In this document: piece by piece, positions 51,801 to 64,000 of the stretch | Layout of the letters: every line of letters begins with the position of its first letter | Position numbering within the stretch: the first letter of the stretch is position 1 | Source of the DNA: Saussurea involucrata | Lineage: Eukaryota > Streptophyta > Magnoliopsida > Asterales > Asteraceae | Assembly (NCBI GenBank): GCA_033807775.1 | Contig: JAWVWS010001045.1 | Span: 372,001 to 436,000 of the forward strand | Direction of reading: 5' to 3' | Length of the DNA stretch: 64,000 bases | Translations under genes and position numbers: made by a program | The notes under the pieces: model-generated | What the model was told of the DNA's origin: nothing | What the model saw: the letters and a program-made list of their open reading frames with translations, nothing else | The model's database searches: none

Positions 51801-53879
51801 TTGACATCTAAATTAAAAACGTACTACTATTTCTTAGGAATCTAATCGTCTAAAATGCATATTTTTTGGATCAATGACCAATTTTATATGAATTTTACAA
51901 AAACAGTGCGCAAAACCCGTTTTAACATGACCAGTTTTGGAAATACATTATTTCGAGCCCCTTAAAGTCGCAATTAGATCTCGTTGTAAACTAGAAAGTT
52001 GTTCTAGACACAGAGAGCTTTCCATCGATATATTATACACCTCAATCAGACCAATGAGTGAGTGATTTTATACGGATTTTTCAACAAACAAAACTTTATG
52101 CTTAGATCTAAGTCCGAAACCCGATGAACCCGAAAACCGATTAGACCCAAAGTCCGAAACTCGAACTTTACTTAGGAAGGGTTTCGGGGCCTGTTTTGTC
52201 CACCCAAAACCCGATCGGGATGGGGGATTTTCGGCGCGACTCGACCCGACCGATGCTCACCCCTAGTTTTTAGTAGAAAACAACTTTGAAAAGTTACAAT
52301 CCGTCCTACAAGCGTTTTGACTATTTACCCATACTTAGAGAACAAATTAAGATTTGACATCTAAATTAAAAACGTACTACTATTTCTTAGGAATCTAATC
52401 GTCTAAAATGAATATTTTTTGGATCAATGACCAATTTTATATGAATTTTACAAAAACAGTGCGCAAAACCCGTTTTAACATGACCAGTTTTGGAAATACA
52501 TTATTTCGAGCCCCTTAAAGTCGCAATTAGATCTCGTTGTAAACTAGAAAGTTGTTCTAGACACAGAGAGCTTTCCATCGATATATTATACACCTCAATC
52601 AGACCAATGAGTGAGTGATTTTATACGGATTTTTCAACAAACATAACTTTATGCTTAGATCTAAGTCCGAAACCCGATGAACCCGACCCGATGAACCCGA
52701 AAACCGATTAGACCTAAAGTCCGAAACTCGAACTTTACTTAGGAAGGGTTTCGGGGCCTGTTTTGTCCACCCAAAACCCGATCGGGATGGGGGTTTTTCG
52801 GCCCGACCCGACCCGACCGATGCTCACCCCTAATTTTTAGTAGAAAACAACTTTGAAAAGTTACAGCTTCCGTCCTACAAGTGTTTTGACGATTTACCCA
52901 TACTTAGAAAACAAATTAAGATTTGACATCTAAATTAAAAACGTACTACTATTTCTTAGGAATCTAATCGTCTAAAATGCATATTTTTTGGATCAATGAC
53001 CAATTTTATATGAATTTTACAAAAACAGTGCGCAAAACCCGTTTTAACATGACCAGTTTTGGAAATACATTATTTCGAGCCCCTTAAAGTCGCAATTAGA
53101 TCTCATTGTAAACTAGAAGGTTGTTCTAGACACAGAGAGCTTTCCATCGATATATTATACACCTCAATCAGACCAATGAGTGAGTGATTTTATACGGATT
53201 TTTCAACAAACAGAACTTTATGCTTAGATCTAAGTCCGAAACCCGATGAACCCGACCCGATGAACCCGAAAACCGATTAGACCCAAAGTCCGAAACTCGA
53301 ACTTTACTTAGGAAGGGTTTCGGGGCCTGTTTTGTCCACCCAAAACCCGATCGGGATGTGGGTTTTTCGGCCCGACCCGACCCGACCGATGCTCACCCCT
53401 AGTTTTTAGTAGAAAACAACTTTGAAAAGTTACAGCTTCCGTCCTACAAGCGTTTTGACGATTTACCCATACTTAGAGAACAAATTAAGATTTGACATCT
53501 AAATTAAAAACGTACTACTATTTCTTAGGAATCTAATCGTCTAAAATGCATATTTTTTGGATCAATGACCAATTTTATATGAATTTTACAAAAACAGTGC
53601 GCAAAACCCGTTTTAACATGACCAGTTTTGGAAATACATTATTTCGAGCCCCTTAAAGTCGCAATTAGATCTCGTTGTAAACTAGAAAGTTGTTCTAGAC
53701 ACAGAGAGCTTTCCATCAATATATTATACACCTCAATCAAACCAATGAGTGAGTGATTTTATACGGATTTTTCAACAAACAGAACTTTATGCTTAGATCT
53801 AAGTCCGAAACCCGATGAACCTGACCCGATGAACCCGAAAACCGATTAGACCCAAAGTCCGAAACTCGAACTTTACTTA
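48809..53879 (+). repeat. Three-monomer repeat, three copies
   Basis: Monomers start at 48809, 49362, 49933; 50488, 51054, 51620; 52175, 52742, 53311. The first of each trio has CGACTCGACC, TTACAATCCG (two bases missing) and TTTTGACTATTT. The second has CAAGTGTTTTG with TAGAAAAC or TAGAAAAAAC. The third of trios one and two has a single 14-bp copy and AACAAAAC; in trio three it does not (53311). Block lengths are 1679, 1687 and 1705 bp. Monomer 49362 also has the CCCGATAGTG form of the A family. Confidence 0.9.
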
Positions 53880-56800
53880 GGAAGGGTTTCGGGGCCTGTT
53901 TTGTCCACCCAAAACCCGATCGGGATGGGGGTTTTTCGGCCCGACCCGACCCGACCGATGCTCACCCCTAGTTTTTAGTAGAAAACAACTTTGAAAAGTT
54001 ACAGCTTCCGTCCTACAAGCATTTTGACGATTTACCCATACTTAGAGAACAAATTAAGATTTGACATCTAAATTAAAAACGTACTACTATTTCTTAGGAA
54101 TCTAATCGTCTAAAATGCATATTTTTTGGATCAATGGCCAATTTTATATGAATTTTACAAAAACAGTGCGCAAAACCCGTTTTAACATGACCAGTTTTGG
54201 AAATACATTATTTCGAGCCCCTTAAAGTCGCAATTAGATCTCGTTGTAAACTAGAAAGTTGTTCTAGACACAGAGAGCTTTCCATCGATATATTATACAC
54301 CTCAATCAGACCAATGAATGAGTGATTTTATACGGATTTTTCAACAAACAGAACTTTATGCTTAGATCTAAATCCGAAACCCGATGAACCCGACCCGATG
54401 AACCCGAAAACCGATTGGACCCAAAGTCTGAAACTCGAACTTTACTTAGGAAGGGTTTCGGGGCCTGTTTTGTCCACCCAAAACCCGATCGGGATGGGGG
54501 TTTTTCGGCCCGACCCGACCCGACCCGACCGATGCTCACCCCTAGTTTTTAGTAGAAAACAACTTTGAAAAGTTACAGCTTCCGTCCTACAAGCGTTTTG
54601 ACGATTTACCCATACTTAGAGAACAAATTAAGATTTGACATCTAAATTAAAAACGTACTACTATTTCTTAGGAATCTAATCGTCTAAAATGCATATTTTT
54701 TGGATCAATGACCAATTTTATATGAATTTTACAAAAACAGTGTGCAAAACCCGTTTTAACATGACCAGTTTTGGAAATACATTATTTCGAGCCCCTTAAA
54801 GTCGCAATTAGATCTCGTTGTAAACTAGAAAGTTGTTCTAGACACAGAGAGCTTTCCATCGATATATTATACACCTCAATCAGACCAATGAGTGAGTGAT
54901 TTTATACGGATTTTTCAACAAACAGAACTTTATGCTTAGATCTAAGTCCGAAACCCGATGAACCCGACCCGATGAACCCGAAAACCGATTAGACCCAAAG
55001 TCCGAAACTCGAACTTTACTTAGGAAGGGTTTCGGGGCCTGTTTTGTCCACCCAAAACCCGATCGGGATGGGGGTTTTTCGGCCCGACCCGACCCGACCG
55101 ATGCTCACCCCTAGTTTTTAGTAGAAAACAACTTTGAAAAGTTACAGCTTCCGTCCTACAAGCGTTTTGACGATTTACCCATACTTAGAGAACAAATTAA
55201 GATTTGACATCTAAATTAAAAACGTACTACTATTTCTTAGGAATCTAATCGTCTAAAATGCATATTTTTTGGATCAATGACCAATTTTATATGAATTTTA
55301 CAAATACAGTGCGCAAAACCCGTTTTAACATGACCAGTTTTGGAAATACATTATTTCGAGCCCCTTAAAGTCGCAATTAGATCTCGTTGTAAACTAGAAA
55401 GTTGTTCTAGACACAGAGAGCTTTCCATCAATATATTATACACCTCAATCAAACCAATGAGTGAGTGATTTTATACGGATTTTTCAACAAACAGAACTTT
55501 ATGCTTAGATCTAAGTCTGAAACCCGATGAACCCAACCCGATGAACCCGAAAACCGATTAGACCCAAAGTCCGAAACTCGAACTTTACTTAGGAAGGGTT
55601 TCGGGGCCTGTTTTGTCCACCCAAAACCCGATCAGGATGGGGGTTTTTCGGCCCGACCCGACCCGACCGATGCTCACCCCTAGTTTTTAGTAGAAAACAA
55701 CTTTGAAAAGTTACAGCTTCCGTCCTACAAGCGTTTTGACGATTTACTCATACTTAGAGAACAAATTAAGATTTGACATCTAAATTAAAAACGTACTACT
55801 ATTTCATAGGAATCTAATCGTCTAAAATGCACATTTTTTGGATCAATGACCAATTTTATATGAATTTTACAAAAACAGTGCGCAAAACCCGTTTTAACAT
55901 GACCAGTTTTGGAAATACATTATTTCGAGCCCCTTAAAGTCGCAATTAGATCTCGTTGTAAACTAGAAAGTTGTTCTAGACACAGAGAGCTTTCCATCGA
56001 TATATTATACACCTCAATCAGACCAATGAGTGAGTGATTTTATACGGATTTTTCAACAAACAGAACTTTATGCTTAGATCTAAGTCCGAAACCCGATGAA
56101 CCCGACCTGATGAACCCGAAAACCGATTAGACCCAAAGTCCGAAACTCGAACTTTACTTAGGAAGGGTTTCGGGGCCTGTTTTGTCCACCCAAAACCCGA
56201 TCGGGATGGGGGTTTTTCGGCCCGACCCGACCCGACCGATGCTCACCCCTAATTTTTAGTAGAAAACAACTTTGAAAAGTTACAGCTTCCGTCCTACAAG
56301 TGTTTTGACGATTTACCCATACTTAGAAAACAAATTAAGATTTGACATCTAAATTAAAAACGTACTACTATTTCTTAGGAATCTAATCGTCTAAAATGCA
56401 TATTTTTTGGATCAATGACCAATTTTATATGAATTTTACAAAAACATTGCGCATACCCGTTTTAACATGACCAGTTTTGGAAATACATTATTTCGAGCCC
56501 CTTAAAGTCGCAATTAGATCTCGTTGTAAACTAGAAAGTTGTTCTAGACACAAAGAGCTTTCCATCGATATATTATACACCTCAATCAGACCAATGAGTG
56601 AGTGATTTTATACGGATTTTTCAACAAACAGAACTTTATGCTTAGATCTAAGTCAGAAACCCGATGAACCCGACTCGATGAACCCGAAAACCGATTAGAC
56701 CCAAAGTCCGAAACTCGAACTTTACTTAGGAAGCGTTTCGGGGCCTGTTTTGTCCACCCAAAATCCGATCGGGATGGGGGTTTTTCGGCCCGCCCCGACC

Positions 56801-59004
56801 CGACCGATGCTCACCCCTAGTTTTTAGTAGAAAACAACTTTGAAAAGTTACAGCTTCCGTCCTACAAGCGTTTTGACGATTTACCCATACTTAGAGAACA
56901 AATTAAGATTTGACATCTAAATTAAAAACGTACTACTATTTCTTAGGAATCTAATCGTCTAAAATGCATATTTTTTGGATCAATGACCAATTTTATATGA
57001 ATTTTACAAAAACAGTGCGCAAAACCCGTTTTAACATGACCAGTTTTGGAAATACATTATTTCGAGCCCCTTAAAGTCGCAATTAGATCTCGTTGTAAAC
57101 TAGAAAGTTGTTCTAGACACAGAGAGCTTTCCATCGATATATTATACACCTCAATCAGACCAATGAGTGAGTGATTTTATACGGATTTTTCAACAAACAG
57201 AACTTTATGCTTAGATCTAAGTCCGAAACCCGATGAACCCGACCCGATGAACCCGAAAACCGATTAGACCCAAAGTCCGAAACTCGAACTTTACTTAGGA
57301 AGGGTTTCGGGGCCTGTTTTGTCCACCCAAAACCCGATCGGGATGGGGGTTTTTCGGCCCGACCCGACCCGACCGATGCTCACCCCTAGTTTTTAGTAGA
57401 AAACAACTTTGAAAAGTTACAGCTTCCGTCCTACAAGCGTTTTGACGATTTACCCATACTTAGAGAACAAATTAAGATTTGACATCTAAATTAAAAACGT
57501 ACTACTATTTCTTAGGAATCTAATCGTCTAAAATGCATATTTTTTGGATCAATGACCAATTTTATATGAATTTTACAAAAACAGTGCGCAAAACCCGTTT
57601 TAACATGACCAGTTTTGGAAATACATTATTTCGAGCCCCTTAAAGTCGCAATTAGATCTCGTTGTAAACTAGAAAGTTGTTCTAGACACAGAGAGCTTTC
57701 CATCAATATATTATACACCTCAATCAAACCAATGAGTGAGTGATTTTATACGGATTTTTCAACAAACAGAACTTTATGCTTAGATCTAAGTTCGAAACCC
57801 GATGAACCAGACCCGATGAACCCGAAAACCGATTAGACCCAAAGTCCGAAACTCGAACTTTACTTAGGAAGGGTTTCGGGGCCTGTTTTGTCCACCCAAA
57901 ACCCGATCGGGATGGGGGTTTTTCGGCCCGACCCAACCCGACCGATGCTCACCCCTAGTTTTTAGTAGAAAACAACTTTGAAAAGTTACAGCTTCCGTCC
58001 TACAAGCATTTTGACGATTTACCCATACTTAGAGAACAAATTAAGATTTGACATCTAAATTAAAAACGTACTACTATTTCTTAGGAATCTAATCGTCTAA
58101 AATGCATATTTTTTGGATCAATGGCCAATTTTATATGAATTTTACAAAAACAGTGCGCAAAACCCGTTTTAACATGACCAGTTTTGGAAATACATTATTT
58201 CGAGCCCCTTAAAGTCGCAATTAGATCTCGTTGTAAACTAGAAAGTTGTTCTAGACACAGAGAGCTTTCCATCGATATATTATACACCTCAATCAGACCA
58301 ATGAATGAGTGATTTTATACGGATTTTTCAACAAACAGAACTTTATGCTTAGATCTAAATCCGAAACCCGATGAACCCGACCCGATGAACCCGAAAACCG
58401 ATTGGACCCAAAGTCTGAAACTCGAACTTTACTTAGAAAGGATTTCGGGGCCTGTTTTGTCCACCCAAAACCCGATCGGGATGGGGTTTTTTCGGCCCGA
58501 CCCGACCCGACCGATGCTCACCCCTAGTTTTTAGTAGAAAACAACTTTGAAAAGTTACAGCTTCCGTCCTACAAGCGTTTTGACGATTTACCCATACTTA
58601 GAGAACAAATTAAGATTTGACATCTAAATTAAAAACGTACTACTATTTCTTAGGAATCTAATCGTCTAAAATGCATATTTTTTGGATCAATGACCAATTT
58701 TATATGAATTTTACAAAAACAGTGTGCAAAACCCGTTTTAACATGACCAGTTTTGGAAATACATTATTTCGAGCCCCTTAAAGTCGCAATTAGATCTCGT
58801 TGTAAACTAGAAAGTTGTTCTAGACACAGAGAGCTTTCCATCGATATATTATACACCTCAATCAGACCAATGAGTGAGTGATTTTATACGGATTTTTCAA
58901 CAAACAGAACTTTATGCTTAGATCTAAGTCCGAAACCCGATGAACCCGACCCGATGAACCCGAAAACCGATTAGACCCAAAGTCCGAAACTCGAACTTTA
59001 CTTA
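53311..59004 (+). repeat. Marked monomers recurring after seven units
   Basis: Monomers start at 53311, 53880, 54449, 55023, 55592, 56161, 56729, 57298, 57867 and 58436. Units 53311 and 57298 share TCAATATATT and ATCAAACC. Units 53880 and 57867 share CAAGCATTTTG, AATGGCCAA, ATGAATGAG, CTAAATCCG and AGTCTGAAAC. Units 54449 and 58436 share AGTGTGCAAAAC. The displacement is 3987 bp (seven monomers plus 4 bp). Unit 55023 is a further copy of the 53311 type, and 56161 shares CCTAATTTTTAG with 52742. Confidence 0.88.
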
Positions 59005-62000
59005 GGAAGGGTTTCGGGGCCTGTTTTGTCCACCCAAAACCCGATCGGGATGGGGGTTTTTCGGCCCGACCCGACCCGACCGATGCTCACCCCTAGTTTT
59101 TATTAGAAAACAACTTTGAAAAGTTACAGCTTCCGTCCTACAAGCGTTTTGACGATTTACCCATACTTAGAGAACAAATTAAGATTTGACATCTAAATTA
59201 AAAACGTACTACTATTTCTTAGGATTCTAATCGTCTAAAATGCATATTTTTTGGATCAATGACCAATTTTATATGAATTTTACAAAAACAGTGCGCAAAA
59301 CCCGTTTTAACATGACCAGTTTTGGAAATACATTATTTCGAGCCCCTTAAAGTCGCAATTAGATCTCGTTGTAAACTAGAAAGTTGTTCTAGACACAGAG
59401 AGCTTTCCATCGATATATTATACACCTCAATCAGACCAATGAGTGAGTGATTTTATACGGATTTTTCAACAAACAGAACTTTATGCTTAGATCTAGGTCC
59501 GAAACCCGATGAACCCGACCCGATGAACCCGAAAACCGATTGGACCCAAAGTCCGAAACTCGAACTTTACTTAGGAAGGGTTTCGGGGCCTGTTTTGTCC
59601 ACCCAAAACCCGATCGGGATGGGGGTTTTTCGGCCCGACCCGACCCGACCGATGCTCACCCCTAGTTTTTAGTAGAAAACAACTTTGAAAAGTTACAGCT
59701 TCCGTCCTACAAGTGTTTTGACGATTTACCCATACTTAGAGAACAAATTAAGATTTGACATCTAAATTAAAAACGTACTACTATTTCTTAGGAATCTAAT
59801 CGTCTAAAATGCATATTTTTTGGATCAATGACCAATTTTATATGAATATTACAAAAACAGTGCGCAAAACCCGTTTTAACATGACCAGTTTTGGAAATAC
59901 ATTATTTCGAGCCCCTTAAAGTCGCAATTAGATCTCGTTGTAAACTAGAAAGTTGTTCTAGACACATAGAGTTTTCCATCGATATATTATACACCTCAAT
60001 CAGACCAATGAGTGAGTGATTTTATACGGATTTTTCAACAAACAGAACTTTATGCTTAGATCTAAGTCCGAAACTCGATGAACCCGACCCGATGAACCCG
60101 AAAACCGATTAGACCCAAAGTCCGAAACTCGAACTTTACTTAGGAAGGGTTTCGGGGCCTGTTTTGTCCACCCAAAACCCGATCGGGATGGGGGTTTTTC
60201 GTCCCGACCCGACCCGACCGATGCTCACCCCTAGTTTTTAGTAGAAAACAACTTTGAAAAGTTACAGCTTCCGTCCTACAAGCGTTTTGACGATTTACCC
60301 ATACTTAGAGAACAAATTAAGATTTGACATCTAAATTAAAAACGTACTACTATTTCTTAGGAATCTAATCGTCTAAAATGCATATTTTTTGGATCAATGA
60401 CCAATTTTATATGAATTTTACAAAAACAGTGCGCAAAACCCGTTTTAACATGACCAGTTTTGGAAATACATTATTTCGAGCCCCTTAAAGTCGCAATTAG
60501 ATCTCGTTGTAAACTAGAAAGTTGTTCTAGACACAGAGAGCTTTCCATCGATATATTATACACCTCAATCAGACCAATGAGTGAGTGATTTTATACGGAT
60601 TTTTCAACAAACAGAACTTTATGCTTAGATCTAAGTCCGAAACCAGATGAACCCGACCCGATGAACCCGACCCGATGAACCCGAAAACCGATTAGACCCA
60701 AAGTCCGAATCTCGAACTTTACTTAGGAAGGGTTTCGGGGCCTGTTTTGTCCACCCAAAACCCGATCGGGATGGGGGTTTTTCGGCCCGACCCGACCCGA
60801 CCGATGCTCACCCCTAGTTTTTAGTAGAAAACAACTTTGAAAAGTTACAGCTTCCGTCCTACAAGCGTTTTGACGATTTACCCATACTTAGAGAACAAAT
60901 TAAGATTTGACATCTAAATTAAAAACGTACTACTATTTCTTAGGAATCTAATCGTCTAAAATGCATATTTTTTCGGATCAATGACCAATTTTATATGAAT
61001 TTTACAAAAACAGTGCGCAAAACCCGTTTTAACATGACCAGTTTTGGAAATACATTATTTCGAGCCCCTTAAAGTCGCAATTAGATCTCGTTGTAAACTA
61101 GAAAGTTGTTCTAGACACAGAGAGCTTTCCATCGATATATTATACACCTCAATCAGACCAATGAGTGAGTGATTTTATACGGATTTTTCAACAAACAGAA
61201 CTTTATGCTTAGATCTAGGTCCGAAACCCGATGAACCCGACCCGATGAACCCGAAAACCGATTGGACCCAAAGTCCGAAACTCGAACTTTACTTAGGAAG
61301 GGTTTCGGGGCCTGTTTTGTCCACCCAAAACCCGATCGGGATGGGGGTTTTTCGGCCCGACCCGACCCGACCGATGCTCACCCCTAGTTTTTAGTAGAAA
61401 ACAACTTTGAAAAGTTACAGCTTCCGTCCTACAAGTGTTTTGACGATTTACCCATACTTAGAGAACAAATTAAGATTTGACATCTAAATTAAAAACGTAC
61501 TACTATTTCTTAGGAATCTAATCGTCTAAAATGCATATTTTTTGGATCAATGACCAATTTTATATGAATATTACAAAAACAGTGCGCAAAACCCGTTTTA
61601 ACATGACCAGTTTTGGAAATACATTATTTCGAGCCCCTTAAAGTCGCAATTAGATCTCGTTGTAAACTAGAAAGTTGTTCTAGACACATAGAGTTTTCCA
61701 TCGATATATTATACACCTCAATCAGACCAATGAGTGAGTGATTTTATACGGATTTTTCAACAAACAGAACTTTATGCTTAGATCTAAGTCTGAAACCCGA
61801 TGAACCCGACCCGATGAACCCGAAAACCGATTAGACCCAAAGTCCGAAACTCGAACTTTACTTAGGAAGGGTTTCGGGGCCTGTTTTGTCCACCCAAAAC
61901 CCGATCGGGATGGGGGTTTTTCGGCCCGACCCGACCCGACCGATGCTCACCCCTAGTTTTTAGTAGAAAACAACTTTGAAAAGTTACAGCTTCCGTCCTA

Positions 62001-62433
62001 CAAGTGTTTTGACGATTTACCCATACTTAGAGAACAAATTAAGATTTGACATCTAAATTAAAAACGTACTACTATTTCTTAGGAATCTAATCGTCTAAAA
62101 TGCATATTTTTTGGATCAATGACCAATTTTATATGAATATTACAAAAACAGTGCGCAAAACCCGTTTTAACATGACCAGTTTTGGAAATACATTATTTCG
62201 AGCCCCTTAAAGTCGCAATTAGATCTCGTTGTAAACTAGAAAGTTGTTCTAGACACATAGAGCTTTCCATCGATATATTATACACCTCAATCAGACCAAT
62301 GAGTGAGTGATTTTATACGGATTTTTCAACAAACAGAACTTTATGCTTAGATCTAAGTCCGAAACTCGATGAACCCGACCCGATGAACCCGAAAACCGAT
62401 TAGACCCAAAGTCCGAAACTCGAACTTTACTTA
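59005..62433 (+). repeat. Three-monomer spacing, two copies
   Basis: Monomers start at 59005, 59574, 60143, 60726, 61296 and 61865. Units 59005 and 60726 share GATCTAGGTCC. Units 59574 and 61296 share CAAGTGTTTTG, ATGAATATTAC and ACATAGAGTTTTCC. The third units differ: 60143 has three 14-bp copies (583 bp), while 61865 is another ATGAATATTAC unit. Unit 60726 has one inserted C in TTTTTTCGGATC (570 bp). Confidence 0.85.
60643..60684 (+). repeat. Triplicated 14-bp unit (583-bp monomer)
   Basis: Three head-to-tail 14-bp units lie here instead of two; the first reads CCAGATGAACCCGA, one base different from the others. This makes monomer 60143 one of only two 583-bp units. The gain is the reciprocal of the 14-bp losses seen elsewhere and fits slippage or unequal exchange within the duplication. 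Confidence 0.95.
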
Positions 62434-64000
62434 GGAAGGGTTTCGGGGCCTGTTTTGTCCACCCAAAACCCGATCGGGATGGGGGTTTTTCGGCCCGACC
62501 CGACCCGACCGATGCTCACCCCTAGTTTTTAGTAGAAAACAACTTTGAAAAGTTACAGCTTCCGTCCTACAAGCGTTTTGACGATTTACCCATACTTAGA
62601 GAACAAATTAAGATTTGACATTTAAATTAAAAACGTACTACTATTTCTTGGGAATCTAATCGTCTAAAATGCATATTTTTTGGATCAATGACCAATTTTA
62701 TATGAATTTTATAAAAACAGTGCGCAAAACCCGTTTTAACTTGACCAGTTTTGGAAATACATTATTTCGAGCCCCTTAAAGTTGCAATTAGATCTCGTTG
62801 TAAACTAGAAAGTTGTTCTAGACATAGAGAGCTTTCCATCGATATATTATACACCTCAATCAGACCAATGAGTGAGTGATTTTATACGGATTTTTCAACA
62901 AACAGAACTTTATGCTTAGATCTAAGTCCGAAACCCGATGAACCCGACCCGATGAACCCGAAAACCGATTAGACCCAAAGTCCGAAACTCGAACTTTACT
63001 TAGGAAGGGTTTCGGGGCCTGTTTTGTCCACCCAAAACCCGATCGGGATGGGGGTTTTTCGGTCCGACCCGACCCGACCGATGCTCACCCCTAGTTTTTA
63101 GTAGAAAACAACTTTGAAAAGTTACAGCTTCCGTCCTACAAGCGTTTTGACGATTTACCCATACTTAGAGAACAAATTAAGATTTGACATCTAAATTAAA
63201 AACGTACTACTATTTCTTAGGAATCTAATCGTCTAAAATGCATATTTTTTGGATCAATGACCAATTTTATATGAATTTTACAAAAACAGTGCGCAAAACC
63301 CGTTTTAACATGACCAGTTTTGGAAATACATTATTTCGAGCCCCTTAAAGTCGCAATTAGATCTCGTTGTAAACTAGAAAGTTGTTCTAGACACATAGAG
63401 CTTTCCATCGATATATTATACACCTCAATCAGACCAATGAGTGAGTGATTTTATACGGATTTTTCAACAAACAGAACTTTATGCTTAGATCTAAGTCCGA
63501 AACTCGATGAACCCGACCCGATGAACCCGACCCGATGAACCCGAAAACCGATTAGACCCAAAGTCCGAAACTCGAACTTTACTTAGGAAGGGTTTCGGGG
63601 CCTGTTTTGTCCACCCAAAACCCGATCGGGATGGGAGTTTTTCGGCCCGACCCGACCCGACCGATGCTCACCCCTAGTTTTTAGTAGAAAACAACTTTGA
63701 AAAGTTACAGCTTCCGTCCTACAAGCGTTTTGACGATTTACCCATACTTAGAGAACAAATTAAGATTTGACATTTAAATTAAAAACGTACTACTATTTCT
63801 TGGGAATCTAATCGTCTAAAATGCATATTTTTTGGATCAATGACCAATTTTATATGAATTTTACAAAAACAGTGCGCAAAACCCGTTTTAACTTGACCAG
63901 TTTTGGAAATACATTATTTCGAGCCCCTTAAAGTTGCAATTAGATCTCGTTGTAAACTAGAAAGTTGTTCTAGACATAGAGAGCTTTCCATCGATATATT
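62434..64000 (+). repeat. Dimeric repeat running off the window end
   Basis: Monomers start at 62434, 63003 and 63586 (the last is 415 bp, cut by the window). Units 62434 and 63586 share GACATTTAAATT, TTTCTTGGGAATC, TTTAACTTGACC, AAAGTTGCAATT and TAGACATAGAGAG, five private changes not seen together elsewhere. Their spacing is 1152 bp (569 + 583). A further dimer series may therefore continue beyond base 64000. Confidence 0.88.
63503..63544 (+). repeat. Triplicated 14-bp unit (583-bp monomer)
   Basis: Three 14-bp units lie here; the first reads CTCGATGAACCCGA. The first-unit change differs from that at 60643 (CCAGATG), so the two three-copy alleles may have separate origins. This is the last complete 14-bp tract in the window. 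Confidence 0.95.

Larger units (their letters stand above)
1..64000 (+). repeat. Satellite DNA array, 569-bp monomer, 112 full copies plus one partial
   Basis: The string GGAAGGGTTTCGGGGCCTG (or a one- or two-base variant) recurs at 1, 570, 1139, 1708 and so on to 63586, always in the same orientation. Seventy-four of 112 complete monomers are exactly 569 bp; the summed deviations of the other 38 (-143 bp) reproduce the observed 63585 bp span. Adjacent monomers usually differ at only a handful of positions. No other sequence class interrupts the array. Both window edges lie inside it, so its true size is unknown. Such an array is typical of eukaryotic constitutive heterochromatin or centromeres. 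The plant assignment rests on base patterns and is inference. I do not recognise the satellite family. Confidence 0.99.

Noticed and set aside
1..64000. CRISPR-like array of direct repeats
   Set aside because: The repeats are 569 bp with no unique spacers between short repeats; every part of the unit is repeated. This is satellite structure, not CRISPR.
1..64000. Ribosomal DNA or tRNA/5S gene cluster
   Set aside because: I see no conserved rRNA segment, tRNA cloverleaf or 5S internal control region in the monomer.

Overview
The whole 64 kb window is one uninterrupted tandem array of a satellite DNA. Reading from base 1, I count 112 complete head-to-tail monomers and a 113th cut off at the window end (63586-64000, 415 bases). 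Seventy-four of the 112 complete monomers are exactly 569 bp; the others range from 553 to 583 bp. All monomers lie in the same orientation. I found no inversion, transposon insertion, unrelated spacer, tRNA, rRNA or credible protein gene. The first base fixes the phase used here; the array runs off both ends of the window.

Each monomer has two compositional parts. A GC-rich segment of about 165 bp runs from about offset 495 through the junction to about offset 92 of the next unit. It carries a 14-bp tandem duplication (CCCGATGAACCCGA, usually two copies), a CCCGACCCGACCCGA run and a perfect CCCGATCGGG palindrome. The other roughly 400 bp is AT-rich with no internal repeat I can see, apart from small palindromes such as CTTAGATCTAAG. 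All length changes larger than 3 bp map to the two short repeats in the GC-rich segment: the 14-bp unit is present 1, 2 or 3 times, and the 5-bp CCCGA unit 1 to 4 times.

The organism is a eukaryote and most likely a flowering plant. The reasons are a long homogeneous satellite with higher-order structure and a GC-rich segment resembling the subterminal CGGGT-type repeats and TAGGGGTG-type ends common among plant transposons. This is inference; I cannot name the species or a satellite family. Chromosomal location (centromeric, pericentromeric, subtelomeric or knob) cannot be read from the sequence.

Layout by shared variants: 1-10782, two-monomer alternation, very regular at 7372-10782; 10783-14182, a second dimer family; 14183-18159, mixed monomers; 18160-21572, a weak three-monomer repeat; 22711-27262, a dimer family; 26125-31804, a five-monomer block duplicated almost perfectly in tandem; 31805-34066, mixed; 34067-47685, a block that changes size 5-4-4-3-3-5 monomers; 48809-53879, three-monomer blocks; 53311-59004, a set of marked monomers recurring seven monomers later; 59005-62433, a three-monomer spacing; 62434 to the end, a dimer. 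This patchwork is what repeated unequal exchange or amplification within an array would leave. No genes act together here. Any function would come from the DNA itself (chromatin, centromere or heterochromatin packaging, G-quadruplex-capable repeats) or from non-coding transcripts.
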